This document shows, piece after piece, positions 1 to 27,040 of a DNA stretch of 64,000 nucleotides. Position 1 is the stretch's first letter. Every line of letters begins with the position of its first letter. The DNA lies in the NCBI GenBank assembly GCA_965153355.1, contig OZ231127.1, positions 58,032,001 through 58,096,000 of the forward strand, written 5' to 3'. Source of the stretch: Flaccisagitta enflata. Its lineage: Eukaryota > Chaetognatha > Sagittoidea > Aphragmophora. Under the pieces are notes generated by a model. It ran no database searches, was not told the DNA's origin, and was given only the letters and a program-made list of their open reading frames with translations. A program made the position numbers and the translations under genes.

Positions 1-222
1 TCGTCGTCGTCGCTGTTTCGTTTAGATTTGTTTTTGAGGTCGTCGTGAAGGTGGCGATGGGGTGGTAATGTGATTGGCCTTGTTGCAGAAGCAGTTGTTG
101 TTGTCGGTGTCGAAAACTTATGCAGCCGTTTTTGGTTTTTGTTTGGTGAGTTTGGTTTTGATCTAGAACCTTCAACCGTCTGTCACCCTAGTGGTCCAGT
201 AATTTTCATTTGCCTCGTATAG
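1..222 (+). other. Upstream sequence of GLDC, probably intron
   Basis: This is G/T-rich non-coding sequence ending in a pyrimidine-containing tract and the acceptor AG at 221-222. The exon that starts at 223 begins inside a codon, so at least one coding exon with the mitochondrial presequence must lie upstream. I found no convincing exon here. A GTGAGT donor-like string near 146 is preceded by sequence that does not resemble a presequence. Confidence 0.5.
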
Positions 223-12801
<12,579 letters not shown>

Positions 12802-13730
12802 AATGTTTATGGACTTTGTTGAAGATAATGGAGAGACGGGAATGAGGAGGGAGAGGAGGAGGAGGGAGAGGAGGAGGAGGAGGACAGATAAAACTTGACT
12901 TTCAGAAATCTATTTTACTAAGTTTTATGAATTGATGAATAAAATATGTGATCGTTCAAGTGTTGAGTTGATTAACATTGTTAACTTAAGGGGTTAGCAA
13001 AGCAAAGAATCGAGTTTTCGTGTACAACTTGGCTCTTTCAATTACCACATTAGTCATCTACTAATGATGCAGAAGAAAGTGAACCTTTTGTTTTATCCTT
13101 GAATAAGCATAATAAAAGCTTCGCATATGATTTGCGTACTTTTAAAGAGATTTGTCCACCACTTTTTGCGAAAAAAAAAGAATGTATCGCTTAACGCTTC
13201 GAATAATCATTTATGGGATGCACGAGATAGTGAAAAGAATAGTAATGTTAGTATTTTTCTAATTGCCGGAAAGAAAATTCGCCACGCACTTTTTGCTCTT
13301 CTCATTTGTTATATGTCATTTCATGTGGGTGATCTTAAACATGATCACATTCATTATGGAAAGCACTTTTATGACTCGTTTTAAATTTTTTTGCCATTGT
13401 CGCCACTTTTACGCTGTCTCTTAGTTCTCGATTCGCGGTGCTCATCTGTTTTTATCGTGAATATTAATTCACAATTTGATTTTGTCTTATGTCGTGATTA
13501 ATATTTAAAAATCATCGATAGTATGGTTCGAGAGGGGAAAAATATTGCCAGCTGTGATCGTTTCTTTGCGGAATTGAACCATTGTTATTCGCATTGGACC
13601 AAAAAATAGTGAAAAATTCATTAAAAAATTAGTTTGTTATGTTTTTAGGAAGGTGGACGCATTGAATTTTTAGTTGGAACTAACTCGTAAAACAAAACGA
13701 AAGACTAAGTGACAGTGAAGCCATAGAAAG
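12802..13730 (+). other. Intergenic spacer GLDC to GCSH, with GLDC 3' UTR
   Basis: A 929-bp spacer. It starts with a purine run (GGAGG)n and has AATAAA at 12938-12943 and a second AATAAA at 13111-13116. The remainder is AT-rich and must hold the GCSH promoter and leader. I see no clear TATA box. An 85-codon open frame at 13127-13384 has no recognisable features. Confidence 0.7.
12938..12943 (+). terminator. Likely GLDC polyadenylation signal
   Basis: Canonical AATAAA 137 bp after the GLDC stop codon. A second AATAAA at 13111-13116 is an alternative. Confidence 0.6.
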
Positions 13731-14285
13731 ATGGCGACCCGATTGTGCCTTCAAACCTTGCCACGCCTGCTGAAGCAGACGACGTCGACGACGACATCGG
13801 CCGCTGTATCATCATCATCCTCTTCATTCTTACCGACTCTCCATTGCGCATTCCGTCCTTCCATCGCGTCGACGCGGCGATCTTTCATCACCTCTACTTC
13901 CACATTGGGTCCGCGTCTTTACAGCGAGAAGCACGAGTGGGTCGTCGTCGAGGATGGCGTCGGCGTCGTCGGCGTCTCCAATTACGCTCAAGAGGCTCTC
14001 GGCGACATCGTCTACGCCCAACTGCCGGAGGTCGACGCAGAGTTGGAAGCCGACGAAGAATGCGGCGCCCTGGAGAGCGTCAAAGCCGCCAGCGAAGTTT
14101 ACACGCCGGTTTCCGGCGTCGTGGTGGAAATTAACGAGTCTTTGGGCGACAATCCCGGCGTCATCAACGCCAGCCCGTACGGAGACGGTTGGCTCTTCAA
14201 ACTAAAAGTCACCAACGAAGGAGAATTAGGCGAACTTATGGACGACGCCGCCTACGACAAGTTTTTGGCCAGTCAAGACCATTGA
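13731..14285 (+). CDS. GCSH: Glycine cleavage system H-protein, single exon
   Basis: The lipoyl carrier of the mitochondrial glycine cleavage system. It shuttles the aminomethyl group from P-protein to T-protein and is reoxidised by L-protein. The gene has 184 codons. Residues 1 to about 62 form a presequence rich in Arg, Ser and Thr with almost no acidic residues ([16 protein letters not shown], a serine run at 27-32, STRRSF). The mature domain starts near LYSEKHEWV. It includes [15 protein letters not shown] and the lipoylation site [11 protein letters not shown] with Lys118. It ends with [16 protein letters not shown]. The length fits the family (human precursor 173). The start has A at -3 and G at +4. 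The gene has no intron here, although vertebrate GCSH is multi-exonic. It lies 930 bp downstream of GLDC on the same strand, so co-regulation is possible but not shown. The frame is intact with no sign of pseudogenisation. Confidence 0.97.
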   Translation: MATRLCLQTLPRLLKQTTSTTTSAAVSSSSSSFLPTLHCAFRPSIASTRRSFITSTSTLGPRLYSEKHEWVVVEDGVGVVGVSNYAQEALGDIVYAQLPEVDAELEADEECGALESVKAASEVYTPVSGVVVEINESLGDNPGVINASPYGDGWLFKLKVTNEGELGELMDDAAYDKFLASQDH

Positions 14286-14854
14286 GCAAGGGCCTGCAAA
14301 CACAAATGGAGAATGAAAGAGACGTTGTAGCTTTGAAATTATCGGTGGAGATTTATATATCGGTTATACGAGGAAATGTGTAAGCCGCGCGGCGGTTGGT
14401 TATCATTGGTTGATTGATTTACACATTTGAACGGACTCTTTCTCCATTTTTTTGTCGTGTCAAAGTTGATTTCCTCCTTTAAAACTGACCGCGCATTTTG
14501 CTTTTCTTTTTTTTTTTTCATCTAATCATTATTTTTACTACTACTAAACATTTCTCCCCCCTTTCATTCAATCGTGATTGTGATTCTCAAATCCATTTAG
14601 CTGTTACATGTTTTTTAGTTGTTTTATTGTTGATTCATCGACTCGCGTTTCGCTTTCTTTACCATTTTGTGGGAAGACAAGGCAGTAAGATGAGAAACTT
14701 GATTATTGTTAAAATAGCAAAACAGTTGGATTAAATAGCATAATAGTTTCACTGCGGCAACAGTTGTAGTAGAAATTCAAGGTTTACATTGTTGTAAACA
14801 TATTCAACAAACGCACAGGAAACCATGTCCTGGAGCAGACATTGGTGGAAAGAA

Positions 14855-14856
<2 letters not shown>
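14286..14856 (+). other. GCSH 3' flank
   Basis: AT-rich sequence with a T-run near 14507. No AATAAA is seen; ATTAAA at 14730-14735 is the best candidate polyadenylation signal. No other gene is seen. Confidence 0.5.
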
Positions 14857-15562
<706 letters not shown>

Positions 15563-16329
15563 GTTCTCACAATATATAAAAATCTTTTCTAATTGAATTC
15601 GTGAAAAAAAAACTTAGCTTCTTCTGTTCGATCCTTCATGTTGAGTTCTATGCTGTTTTCTATATCTCGCCATAAACGAGGCTGAGCGCTACATAGTGTG
15701 GACGGATCCATTAGGAGCGTCATTATTCATAGCAAAAATCCATTTCCGGGAAGCGCCGCTTGTCTAGATTATGAACGTGGAATGGAAACTTGGTGGATAG
15801 CGACCTCGTGAGTGATGATGAGAAACTGTAAGATCGAAACGCCGACGGTTTAGACGAATGAATGATAGAGATTTGATGAATCGGTGATCTAGTGAATGCA
15901 ATCGTTGGAAATCAGTTTACTTATTCATATGGACAGTGGGTTTGGGGGCTTCGCATAGCAAAAAATTTGATTTTCCTCTCGTCCCGTATTTGAGATCTCA
16001 GGAGCATTAGGGCAGGAGCAGTGAGACCAAAAACCGCAATAACTTTGAAAAAGATTGAAGTGTGATGGACCGACCAATGGACACGCCACAGGGAAGGCAT
16101 CTGCCGGCTGTATTAAATACTCGGTCTTAATTGGTTCTTAATTGGTCTTAATCGGTCTTTATTGGTTCTGTCATCAGGAAGACTTCCTCAATTTGTTTCT
16201 ATAAATGGAAGTAGAAATGCGCTTCAAAATTTGTTTAAGATCAACAAAATATAGCCCTACAACCGTGTTTTTTGCCATGAATCTTTTCACATTAAAATCT
16301 TTCAAGTTTTGAGTAAAAATTCAAAATCC
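15563..16329. other. No gene seen
   Basis: Moderately AT-rich sequence with stops in all frames. A degenerate family A head/core is visible near 16010-16090 (GGGCAGGAGCAGTGAGACC, then GTGTGATGGACCGACC). A short tandem TTAATTGGTTCTTAATTGG-like run lies near 16120-16160. Confidence 0.5.
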
Positions 16330-16530
16330 TAGTAAAATTTCCAATCGTTTGATAGGTCGCACTCTATAGTTCTACTCCAAAATAAAAAAGTCGAATTTTC
16401 ATTCAACATAAGACAACAACATTGCTAATGTAACAACCAACAGAGATGTAACACAAAATTGAACTTTTTTGTATCTTGAATAAAGCATATAGTGCGACCT
16501 ATCAAATGAACGGAAAATTTGCAAGGAATA
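16330..16530. repeat. Palindromic hairpin with GGTCGCACT arms
   Basis: AAAATTTCC...GTTTGATAGGTCGCACTCTATAG at about 16335-16372 pairs with CATATAGTGCGACCTATCAAATG and GGAAAATTTGC at about 16487-16520. It is the same inner motif as in the palindromes at 1414-2036 and 56227-59405. Confidence 0.75.
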
Positions 16531-17490
16531 CTATTCTTTCACAAGAATTAAAGATGGGCTGCAACCATTCAACTTATCTGGCACGACGTAGAAAATGTTA
16601 CACATTTTGTTGATTAAAAAAAGAAATTGAAGCCGAATTTTTTTCTTTTGCCATGAAGTGACACTGTGACAGAGTAGACCTTCCTGAAACCTAAATCACT
16701 CGCCGTCATGTCCGAGAATTTTCTTGACCTATGAAAGCCTCCCCCGTAGCGTGCGGAAGGACGGATGAAGCTGGGTGCTGAGTCGCGCGGCAGGAGACTA
16801 AAAATTTATTCAAATTTTGAATAATCATTAGCTAGGGAGAAAGCTAGGTAGGCAAACTTGATGTATTGAAATAAGCCAAAGGTGAAAAGAGCTGTTTTAC
16901 AGGAGGTTCTTCCTTCATGCTAGGTAGGTCAGGTAGATAGCTAGGCAAGTCGGTCATTTCGTAGAGAGGTCTAACGCTATTCTTTGGATCACGTGAAATC
17001 TTGTTATCTGAGCGTTGCAGCTCCTGACCACCTATCCAACTAGCCTGCCACACACATGAAGGCCCTTTCCCACTCATATTACTGCCCCTTCGATTCTGGC
17101 ATCCTGCATCACCATTCCTGCCCACTCACTAGCGACTCCTTATTTTATGTGTATCCGGTCTTGTTTTTTCCCTTTTTTAATCGAGCGCGTTCTAGGAAAC
17201 GCCCTCTCTCACCTCTTACACCTCTTCCACGTCTGTTGTCGCTCCTCCTCCTCCTCCTCCTCCCCCTCCCTAATTATGATAAATGTGACTCGGACGATGG
17301 TCGATGAAGATGTCGGAGATGGTCGCCTCTGTGGACTAAATTTGCCTTTTTAGGTCACGGACATGCGACTCTACAAGTTGCCTTGTCGGACATGCAACGC
17401 TACAAGTTACCTTGTCGGACATGCGACTAAAAGTTGCCCCGTCGGTCTGTCACGAAGTCTTTTTTTTTTGTCTAATCAGTCATTTCTAGG
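16531..17490. other. Repeat fragments, no gene
   Basis: A degenerate family A tail lies at about 16738-16806 (GCGTGCGGAAGGACGG...GAGTCGCGCGGCAGGAGACTAAAAA). Around 17354-17450 the string GGACATGCGACTCTACAAGTTGCC recurs three times in variant form, like a run of family A tails. A pyrimidine-rich CTCCTC run lies at about 17235-17270. No conserved frame is seen. Confidence 0.5.
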
Positions 17491-18010
17491 TATGTACAGT
17501 AGATGTCGTCTATACTTGGAAATACGGGGGCCCTCATATCCTAAATAGTACTTGTGCAAATGAAATGAAACCGCATGTGTATAATGCTTATGTCCTATAG
17601 GGTTGACGATGGGGTATGGCAGCTCTGTGGACAGAAAATTCTTTTGAATACGCTAAATCAAATTCGCGTAACTTGATCAGCCTCTTGAATTAGCCAAGTG
17701 GTTAACTCACTTAACTTCAGATTTATCATGAGCAGTTTATTTGTTTAAAGGTTCCAGGTTCGAATCCCAGGCTGGTTTTGCAATTTAAGAAAATAGATTA
17801 AGCTGAAGTTCTGCGAAAAAAGTTATTGATCCTAAAGTTTTATATTGAAAGTTTTTTTTCTAAGGTAAGCCGTAGGGGGATACCATACCCCATCGTCAAC
17901 CCCTTAGGGTCTATACATTACACTAGCAAAATATCAGTCCCCTTATTGTACTGATGCTCAGGTTATGAGCTCCCCCGTATTTCCAAGTCTAGACGACATC
18001 TACTGTATGT
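17491..18010. repeat. 520-bp palindromic element with tRNA-like loop
   Basis: TACAGTAGATGTCGTCTA at about 17495 pairs with TAGACGACATCTACTGTA at about 17990-18007. TTGACGATGGGGTATGG at 17601 pairs with CCATACCCCATCGTCAA at 17884-17900. The loop between about 17620 and 17880 carries the tRNA-like promoter boxes listed separately. Confidence 0.8.
17691..17768 (+). other. tRNA-like sequence with pol III A and B boxes (degenerate)
   Basis: TAGCCAAGTGGTTA at 17691 fits a class II (Leu/Ser) A box, and GGTTCGAATCC at 17758 is a perfect B box. The T stem has two mismatches, and no acceptor stem can be formed from the flanks. It is better read as a tRNA-derived SINE remnant than as a functional tRNA gene. 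Confidence 0.45.
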
Positions 18011-18620
18011 GTTACTTGCGGCACTGCCCCTGTCCCGCTGTCCGCGGCTGTTGCCCTATGATGAGCTAGTTATTTGCTTGCACGTGATTCTACATATGTA
18101 TGCTATGAATTTCTGTCTGTTCGTCAGTCAGTTGGTCCTAAGCAGTTGGTCGGTCGCATTCACTCTCAAGCTTTTCGGGTATATGCGAGTGGTTTTATGC
18201 ATCACCGTCTTTGCCCAATGGCCAAAAAAGTCATCGGTTATACTGCCCTTGCCCAACCGCACGCGATTATAGGCTTGTAAAGACTAGTTTCTCTCTCATC
18301 TCCCTTTTACTTCTCCTTACTTTCCCCACCTCTATTATCTCTTACTGCCCTTTCCATGCACATTTTTATGCCTGCCGTCCTCGTCTAATCCATCACTAAA
18401 TTTTCCCACCAGTTTCTCCCGATTGTATCCCCAATCCTATAGACTGACTTGGCCGCCCCGTTCTTTTCCCCACTGCTTCCTACCCTATCGTACTTGCCGC
18501 GTCGGACGGTTCGTCAGTCCGTTGGTCCGTCAGTGACGTCTTCAAAATGTGAGGTTTTTGTTTAATTGCCCCTGCCCAGTCGTCCGCGACTGAGGGGGAA
18601 TTTACACGACCTTCTTTCCC
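18011..18620 (-). mobile_element. Degenerate family A fragments
   Basis: Several minus-orientation remnants: CACTGCCCCTGTCCCGCTG near 18021, CAGTCAGTTGGTCC...GGTCGGTCGCATTC near 18125-18165, CTGCCCTTGCCCAACCGCACGCGA near 18242-18266, and GGTTCGTCAGTCCGTTGGTCC...GCCCAGTCGTCCGCGACTG near 18507-18594. None is complete. Confidence 0.5.
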
Positions 18621-18699
18621 CTACCAACTTCCCATGCCGCCCCCCTCTCCTTACCCACCACCTCGATCTTTTTGCAATCACTGTCCCACTTCCTTTGTC

Positions 18700-19340
18700 T
18701 TACTGTCTCTCAGCCTCCCCACTGCCCTCCAACCCGTCTGCCCTTCCTCTCCACGGCCCTCTCCACTGCCCACCTCCCCCTCTACCCTCCCTCCTCACGG
18801 CCCTCCCAACTGCCCTCCTCTCCCTCTACTCTATTTCCTCGCGGCCCTCCCTACTGCCCTCCTCCCCCTCTACTCTTTCTCCTCACGGCCCTCCCTACTG
18901 CCACCCCCTCCCCAATTCCCTTCCTCTCCACGGCCCTCCCCACTGCCCTCCTCCCCCTCCACTCCTCCTCTTTACGGCCCTCCCTACTGCCTCCCCCTCC
19001 TCCTCTACCCTTCCCCCTCACGACCCTCCTCTCCCTCTACTCTATTTCCTCGCGGCCCTCCCTACTGCCCTCCTCCCCCTCCACCCTTCCTCTTTACGGC
19101 CCTCCCTACTGCCCCCTCCTCCTCTACTCTTCCTCCTCAAGGCCCTCCCTACTGCCTCCCTACTGCCTCCCGCTCCCCTCTACCCTTCCTCTCCACGGCC
19201 CTCTCCACTGCTCTCCTCCCCTCTATCCTTCCTCCTCACGGTCCTCCCTACAGCCTCCCCCTCCCCCTCTACCCTTCCTCCGCACAGCACTCCCTACTGC
19301 CCTCCTCTCCCTCCACTCTTCCCCCTCACGGCCCTCCCGC
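18700..19340 (+). repeat. ~44-bp pyrimidine-rich minisatellite
   Basis: ACGGCCCTCC recurs at about 18797, 18841, 18885, 18930 and 18974 (44-45 bp spacing), with some shorter units later. The region has about 14 units of CTACTGCCCTCCTCCCCCTCTAC type. The proline/leucine/serine-rich frames that cross it are by-products of the repeat. Confidence 0.85.
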
Positions 19341-19528
19341 GTCGCGACTGAGTTTTCCTCACCTTTTACTGACGCCAGCCTTAGCGCCTTCGTCGTCGCC
19401 AAGAGACAACCGCTTCTGACCTTCTTTAAAAGACGAGAGGAGATATTTTCTCCATCTCTATCTCAATCTGTCCTACCGCGTGTTTCAGGTCTGTTTTGTT
19501 CTGTCCTTTTTCACGCGTACTGTAAGCT

Positions 19529-21753
<2,225 letters not shown>

Positions 21754-22146
21754 AACAAGGCCGGATACACGGCTACCGAAGTCGCGTGCGGGTGGGCACG
21801 GGCCATACTTGAGGTCATTAGACCATTTGGGCAGCAGCAGTGAGGTCCAAAAATAACAAGGCCGGATACACGGCTACCCCAGTCGCGTGCGGGTGGGCAG
21901 GGGCTGTAATTGAGGTCACCAGATCATTTGGGCAGGAGCAGTGAAGCCAAACATCCCAAAACCCCAAAAAAAGTAAAGTGTGACGGACGGACAGACGGAC
22001 CGATGGATGGACCAACGGACCCACGGACCAACAAAGCGGGGTGTAGAGTTGCGCAGCACGCGACTAAAAATCATAAAAAAAGTAAAGTGTGACCAACCAA
22101 CCGACCGACGGACAAAGCGGGGTGTAGAGTCGCGTGCACGCGACAA
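21754..22146 (+). mobile_element. Family A cluster: extra head, full copy, extra tail
   Basis: A first head (AAGGCCGGATACACGGCTAC at 21759) stops after 95 bp. A second, complete copy runs from 21858 to about 22069, with GGACGGACAGACGGACCG core and GCGCAGCACGCGACTAAAAA tail. A further core plus tail follows at about 22080-22150 (GAGTCGCGTGCACGCGAC). Partial copies joined head and tail suggest unequal exchange or template switching. Confidence 0.85.
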
Positions 22147-22289
22147 AAAATTACAGGCCAAGGCAAGGCACACAACTTTCAGTCGCATGCAGGACTATAA
22201 AAATAAAATCACGAACTTCATCAAGGTAAGCGCGACAGACCAACGCGACCGAATGTAGAGGTACTTTGGGGCACCTAATCAAGATTCTC

Positions 22290-22633
22290 TATAAACATCG
22301 AAAAAATAAGTGTTACCGACGCACCGACCAATTAACACAGCGGGTTAAAGATTCGCGTACTATGTGACTAGAACAGATAAAAACAAGGCCGGATACACGG
22401 CTACCAAAGTCGCGTGCGGGTGGGCAGGGGCTATATTTGAGGTTACTAAACCATTTGGGCAGGAGCAGTGAGGTCAAAGAAATAAAATCATAAAAAAAAG
22501 TAAAATGTGACCGACGGACGGATGGACGAACGGACGGACGGACGGACGGACGGACGGACGGACGGACGGACGGACGGACGGACGGACGGACGGACGGACA
22601 AAGCGGGTTGTAGAGTCGCGTGCACGCGACTAA
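22290..22633 (+). mobile_element. Family A tail, then a complete copy with long (GGAC)n core
   Basis: A diverged tail ends near 22374 (GCGTACTATGTGACT). The complete copy starts AACAAGGCCGGATACACGGC at 22384. It has GTCGCGTGCGGGTGGGCAGG and an uninterrupted (GGAC)n at about 22530-22600, and ends in GAGTCGCGTGCACGCGACTAAAAA near 22637. Confidence 0.9.
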
Positions 22634-22778
22634 AAAAAAGATGATGACGGAGATGAAATCGATGAGATGAAGAAGTCGAGAAAGGAGACGATGCGTTAAG
22701 GGCGGCGGGAGACTGATGGAGGATGCAGTTATTGATCATGAATTCAATGAACGGTGATAGTAGGGGGGCACGCGCCAG

Positions 22779-22782
<4 letters not shown>

Positions 22783-22861
<79 letters not shown>
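22783..22861 (+). repeat. (GA)n tract
   Basis: About 80 bp of uninterrupted GA. Confidence 0.95.
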
Positions 22862-22865
<4 letters not shown>

Positions 22866-22912
22866 GAGAGAGGACAAGATTACAAAATGGCAAACAGGTT
22901 AACAAAGATACC

Positions 22913-23510
22913 GGGTCATCAGCCTGAGATGCCGGATAATGTTAAGCTTTTACTCTGAGATGCCAAATGTCACGGATTTCAAACTGATTGTCTCTTATAG
23001 AGTATAGGTTGACGTGTTTTGTATCAAAATTTCATCAAAATCGGTCAAGTAGTTTAGATTTTACATGTATTTAAGTAAAAAACTTCCTTTTCGCCACTTC
23101 TGTTTTTTCATTGGAAAATGGAGGAACAGTCTTTTTTCCCATTTTCTCATTTTGCAATATTTTGAGCCAGAATCATGAGATTAGTCCTAAATAAAAGATG
23201 ATTTGACAAATTTTTGAAACTACATCAATTTTTTTTCATACTAGACCATTCCAGCTCAAAAAGTTAAAAAAAGAAAGAAATTTAAAGATGCTCTCTCTCT
23301 CAATTTTTATTGAAAATTCTGCCATTGAGGGAAAATTAGTTTCTACTTCAAAGACTTGTAAAATCTAAACTACTTAACCGATTTGGATGAAATTTTGATA
23401 CAAAAAATGTCAATTTATGCTCTTTAAGAGACAATCAGTATGAAATCAAGGGTTTATGGCATCTCTGAGTAAAAGCTTAACAGAATCCGGCATCTCAGGC
23501 TGATGACCCT
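22913..23510. repeat. ~600-bp palindromic element
   Basis: GGGTCATCAGCCTGAGATGC at 22913 pairs with GCATCTCAGGCTGATGACCC ending at 23509. Inner pairs include GTATCAAAATTTCATC (about 23020) with GATGAAATTTTGATAC (about 23387) and AGTAGTTTAGATTTTACA with TGTAAAATCTAAACTACT. Arms are about 280 bp and diverged. No coding capacity is seen. Confidence 0.85.
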
Positions 23511-23550
23511 GTAGATGCGCATGGAACCTCACACGTAAACAGTACACAGT

Positions 23551-23700
<150 letters not shown>

Positions 23701-23904
23701 CGTCACACCGACGAAGACAGAGCGAACAGAAAAATGGACATAAGACAGGAAGAAATTGAGGACGAAAATGATGACGATGACGAGAAAAGAAATGGGGAAA
23801 CCAAACCGCGTCGGAAATCATTCTTCTGCTCTTTTTATTGTCTGTTTTTGACTCTTGCCCGACCTTGTTCCTTTTAACGTTCTTTTCCTTTCTTTCCCTC
23901 TTTC

Positions 23905-23962
23905 CTGCTTTCTCTCTTTCTCTCTTTCTCTCTTTCTCTCTTTCTCTCTTTCTCTCTTTCTC

Positions 23963-24038
<76 letters not shown>

Positions 24039-24050
24039 TTTTTTTCTTTC
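23905..24050 (+). repeat. (TTTCTC)n then (TTTC)n tract
   Basis: Hexamer repeats pass into about 85 bp of TTTC. Confidence 0.95.
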
Positions 24051-24057
24051 TTTCTAT

Positions 24058-24242
24058 CTTTTATAGTTGCGGACACGCAACTCTACAAGAGGCTTTGTCC
24101 GACCGTCCATCGGTCCATCCGTCTGTCAGTCGGTCCGGAGTTGGAAAGTGGATGTTTTTTTTTGGTAGGTATATTGGTGGGGGGGGGGCATGGGGTGTGG
24201 AGGGGGATTGGATGCCCCTACCCACCCGTCCGTAACGGTATT
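24058..24242 (-). mobile_element. Family A element, minus orientation
   Basis: It begins with the hairpin AGTTGCGGACACGCAACT at 24065, then CTACAAGAGGCTTTGTCCG, a GGTCCATCCGTCTGTCAGTC core, and the CCCCTACCCACCCGTCCG box. The GGCC head is lost. It carries a G-run near 24178. Confidence 0.75.
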
Positions 24243-24842
<600 letters not shown>

Positions 24843-25609
24843 GGTTTTTTTTCCAATTATGCATGAAACTGAGCACATGACGGACACGGAAAATAAGCAT
24901 CAACTTTGGAAGAGAGCTCCCCCTAAACAAATTGAGCTGCTGACCCCAGCTTTGTCGCATTTGAAAGTTTTTGCAGTACCTTACAGCTCACCAAAATTGA
25001 AAACCATTCAATAACGTCATGGCGTTTGGAATTTTTCATTCTTGCACTACATGTATTTGGGTAATCTTTGCGATTTTTAAGAAATTTTTGTCCCCCAAAA
25101 GCAACAAATAAAGTAGCTAAAGGTATGCATGGCCAACAAACATAATGCAAAATTACATACTTTCTTAAAAAAAAAACCAAAAAACAAAAAAACAAAAGCG
25201 GTTTTCATTCCTTCACGTTCCTTAAAAGTTGCATTCAATGAATTCAAATCTTTATTTTTTAGAGGGTTACAGCTTAGATACTCTATGGTATAACACCATC
25301 TTTAGCTTTTACTGACAATTTTTGCATATTTTCGGGAAAAAAGTCGAAGTCAGTCATCGAGTTTTTGACATATTTGAGAGAAATATGGTTTCCATTTTCT
25401 TATAAGAAAATCTAGAAACTTATAGTGCTGATTGGGGCCTCTGATGAAATTGATAGGGTAAGTAAATTTGATAATTCTCTTTCATTTGGCGCCAAGCAGA
25501 ATGCTCTACAACAGATATATTTTGCGTTATGATTTTTTAAAGATTTATTAACAAAAAATTCAAATTGATTTTTTTTTTTCAATTTTTTTCATTTTTAGTA
25601 GGATCAATT
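24843..25609. other. AT-rich sequence, no gene
   Basis: No conserved frame, repeat or hairpin that I can support, apart from A and T runs. Confidence 0.5.
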
Positions 25610-25970
25610 AAGGAGTGTATTTACGGTTGTTTGAGCATGCAAATTCAAGAATACATGTTTATGTGCATGGCTGCTCATCTGTGAGGGTGTTTTTGAGCAT
25701 TCTAGCTCATTTAGCTCATTTAGCTCATTTTTTTTTTCTGATTTTAATGCGATAAATGAGTAAATATTTTGATACATGTTTACGCAGGCAGATATAAGAA
25801 AGCATGTCAGTGAGCAGAGCTGCTCATTTGTGAGGGTGTTATTAAGTATTCTAGCTCATTTAGCTCACTTACCTAAGTTTTTTTTTTATTTTAAATAGGA
25901 TGAATGAATAAATGTTTTAATTGAGCATGCAAATACATGAAAGTATGTCAGTGAGCATAGCTGGTTAACA
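25610..25970 (+). repeat. ~150-bp tandem repeat, diverged
   Basis: TGTGAGGGTGTT...AGCATTCTAGCTCATTTAGC appears at about 25681 and again near 25830 (149 bp apart). TTGAGCATGCAAAT occurs near 25630 and 25920. A fourth, weaker match with TTAGCTCAGCTAGCTCATTTGGCTC lies near 26600. Small AGCTCATTT repeats lie inside the unit. Confidence 0.7.
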
Positions 25971-26798
25971 CCTCTTCCATAATTAGGCGAACTAGGATGA
26001 AAAGGCACTGTTTGAGGGTTGATAAATACGCGTACATGATCAATTCAAACGGTGCAAAACTTCAGTATCGGTAAATTTCATCAATATAATGCAAAAAATG
26101 ACTCAAAAATATAAATGGCTATCTCCTTTAGAGCTCAATTATGCAGATTAGTGAAAGGTCACGTAAGGGCCCTCTCTGGCCATGATCTCAATATGTCACC
26201 CTCTTTTCCTGGGATTTTGTCAGTTTACGCGGCTTTCCCTGCCCCTCCTCCTGCGGTACTGCCTCTCCTGCATCAATTAACCTCATTACACGATATTTGG
26301 CGGTATTTTTTTGCATCCCATCTTCTCAAAATGCTCAAGGTATACATCTCCCCCTTTGAAACATTTTTTCCCGTAGAAATCGGCAATAATTTGAAGCCGC
26401 ACTTCTGTTAAAAGACCCTCGAACTCCCTTTACATGCAGAAAAGTCACCAACATCGCTTTACTACATCAAAGTACTATGTCTTAGCTATCTCTGTGTCAA
26501 ATTTCATCACTCTGAGTGCATTTTTACTATCCATTTGGATCCTTTTTTCCAGTTCGCTTAATTATGGAAGGGGTGTTATCTGGTTGAGTGATTTTGAGTA
26601 TTTTAGCTCAGCTAGCTCATTTGGCTCAGTTCTATTTTCTCTAATTTTCAGTGCAATTATTACATATAATTGCTCTTGATTTGATCTAACAAGTAAAGAA
26701 AATTGCAGTGACTGAAGACAAAGGCTTGGTGAAAAATGACCAATGCTTACGCCTCTTTTCCTTACGGCGACAGCCGCCATTACTGATAAAAAGGTATG
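25971..26798. other. No firm gene
   Basis: AT-rich sequence. On the minus strand an ATG in good context at 26780 is followed after five codons by GTAAGG, which could be a first exon. The evidence is too thin for a call. Confidence 0.4.
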
Positions 26799-27033
26799 TC
26801 ACATAATTTTTAGATTTTCATGTTTGGCCGTAAGGAGCAACCGGTACCGTTGACCATTAAAAGTTTTGTCATTAAATTGATCAATGGACCAAGGCGTCGA
26901 TCCCTCGGCCTCCTTCGAGGCTACACGATCGTCACGCAACCAGTAGAGGAGGAACTTACGCGCTAATGCCTCTAGTTCTCCTATCTTAAGGTTTGCCTCT
27001 GGTTCGGAAATTATTACTTTGCCCTTTTCAATC
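26799..27033 (-). pseudogene. Possible minus-strand exon or gene remnant
   Basis: A 78-codon stretch without stops, more GC-rich than its flanks, reads GRIEKGKVIISEPEANLKIG, then ELEALARKFLLYWLRDDRVA, then STPWSIDQFNDKTFNGQRYR, and ends at TGA (26801-26799). The residue mix looks protein-like, but I do not recognise a family. Its upstream side stops exactly at the TA-flanked MITE at 27041-27446. The MITE may have interrupted an exon, or the acceptor may now lie at the MITE edge (CTGTAG). It could equally be a transposon fragment or chance. Confidence 0.3.
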
Positions 27034-27040
27034 CTACCTA

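Noticed and set aside
13127-13384. 85-codon frame between GLDC and GCSH as a small gene
   Set aside because: It is AT-rich with no motif and lies in what should be the GLDC 3' flank and GCSH promoter. A frame of this size is expected by chance here.
17691-17768. A functional tRNA-Leu or tRNA-Ser gene
   Set aside because: The T stem has two mismatches, the acceptor stem cannot pair, and the anticodon arm is not convincing. It was listed only as a tRNA-like remnant.
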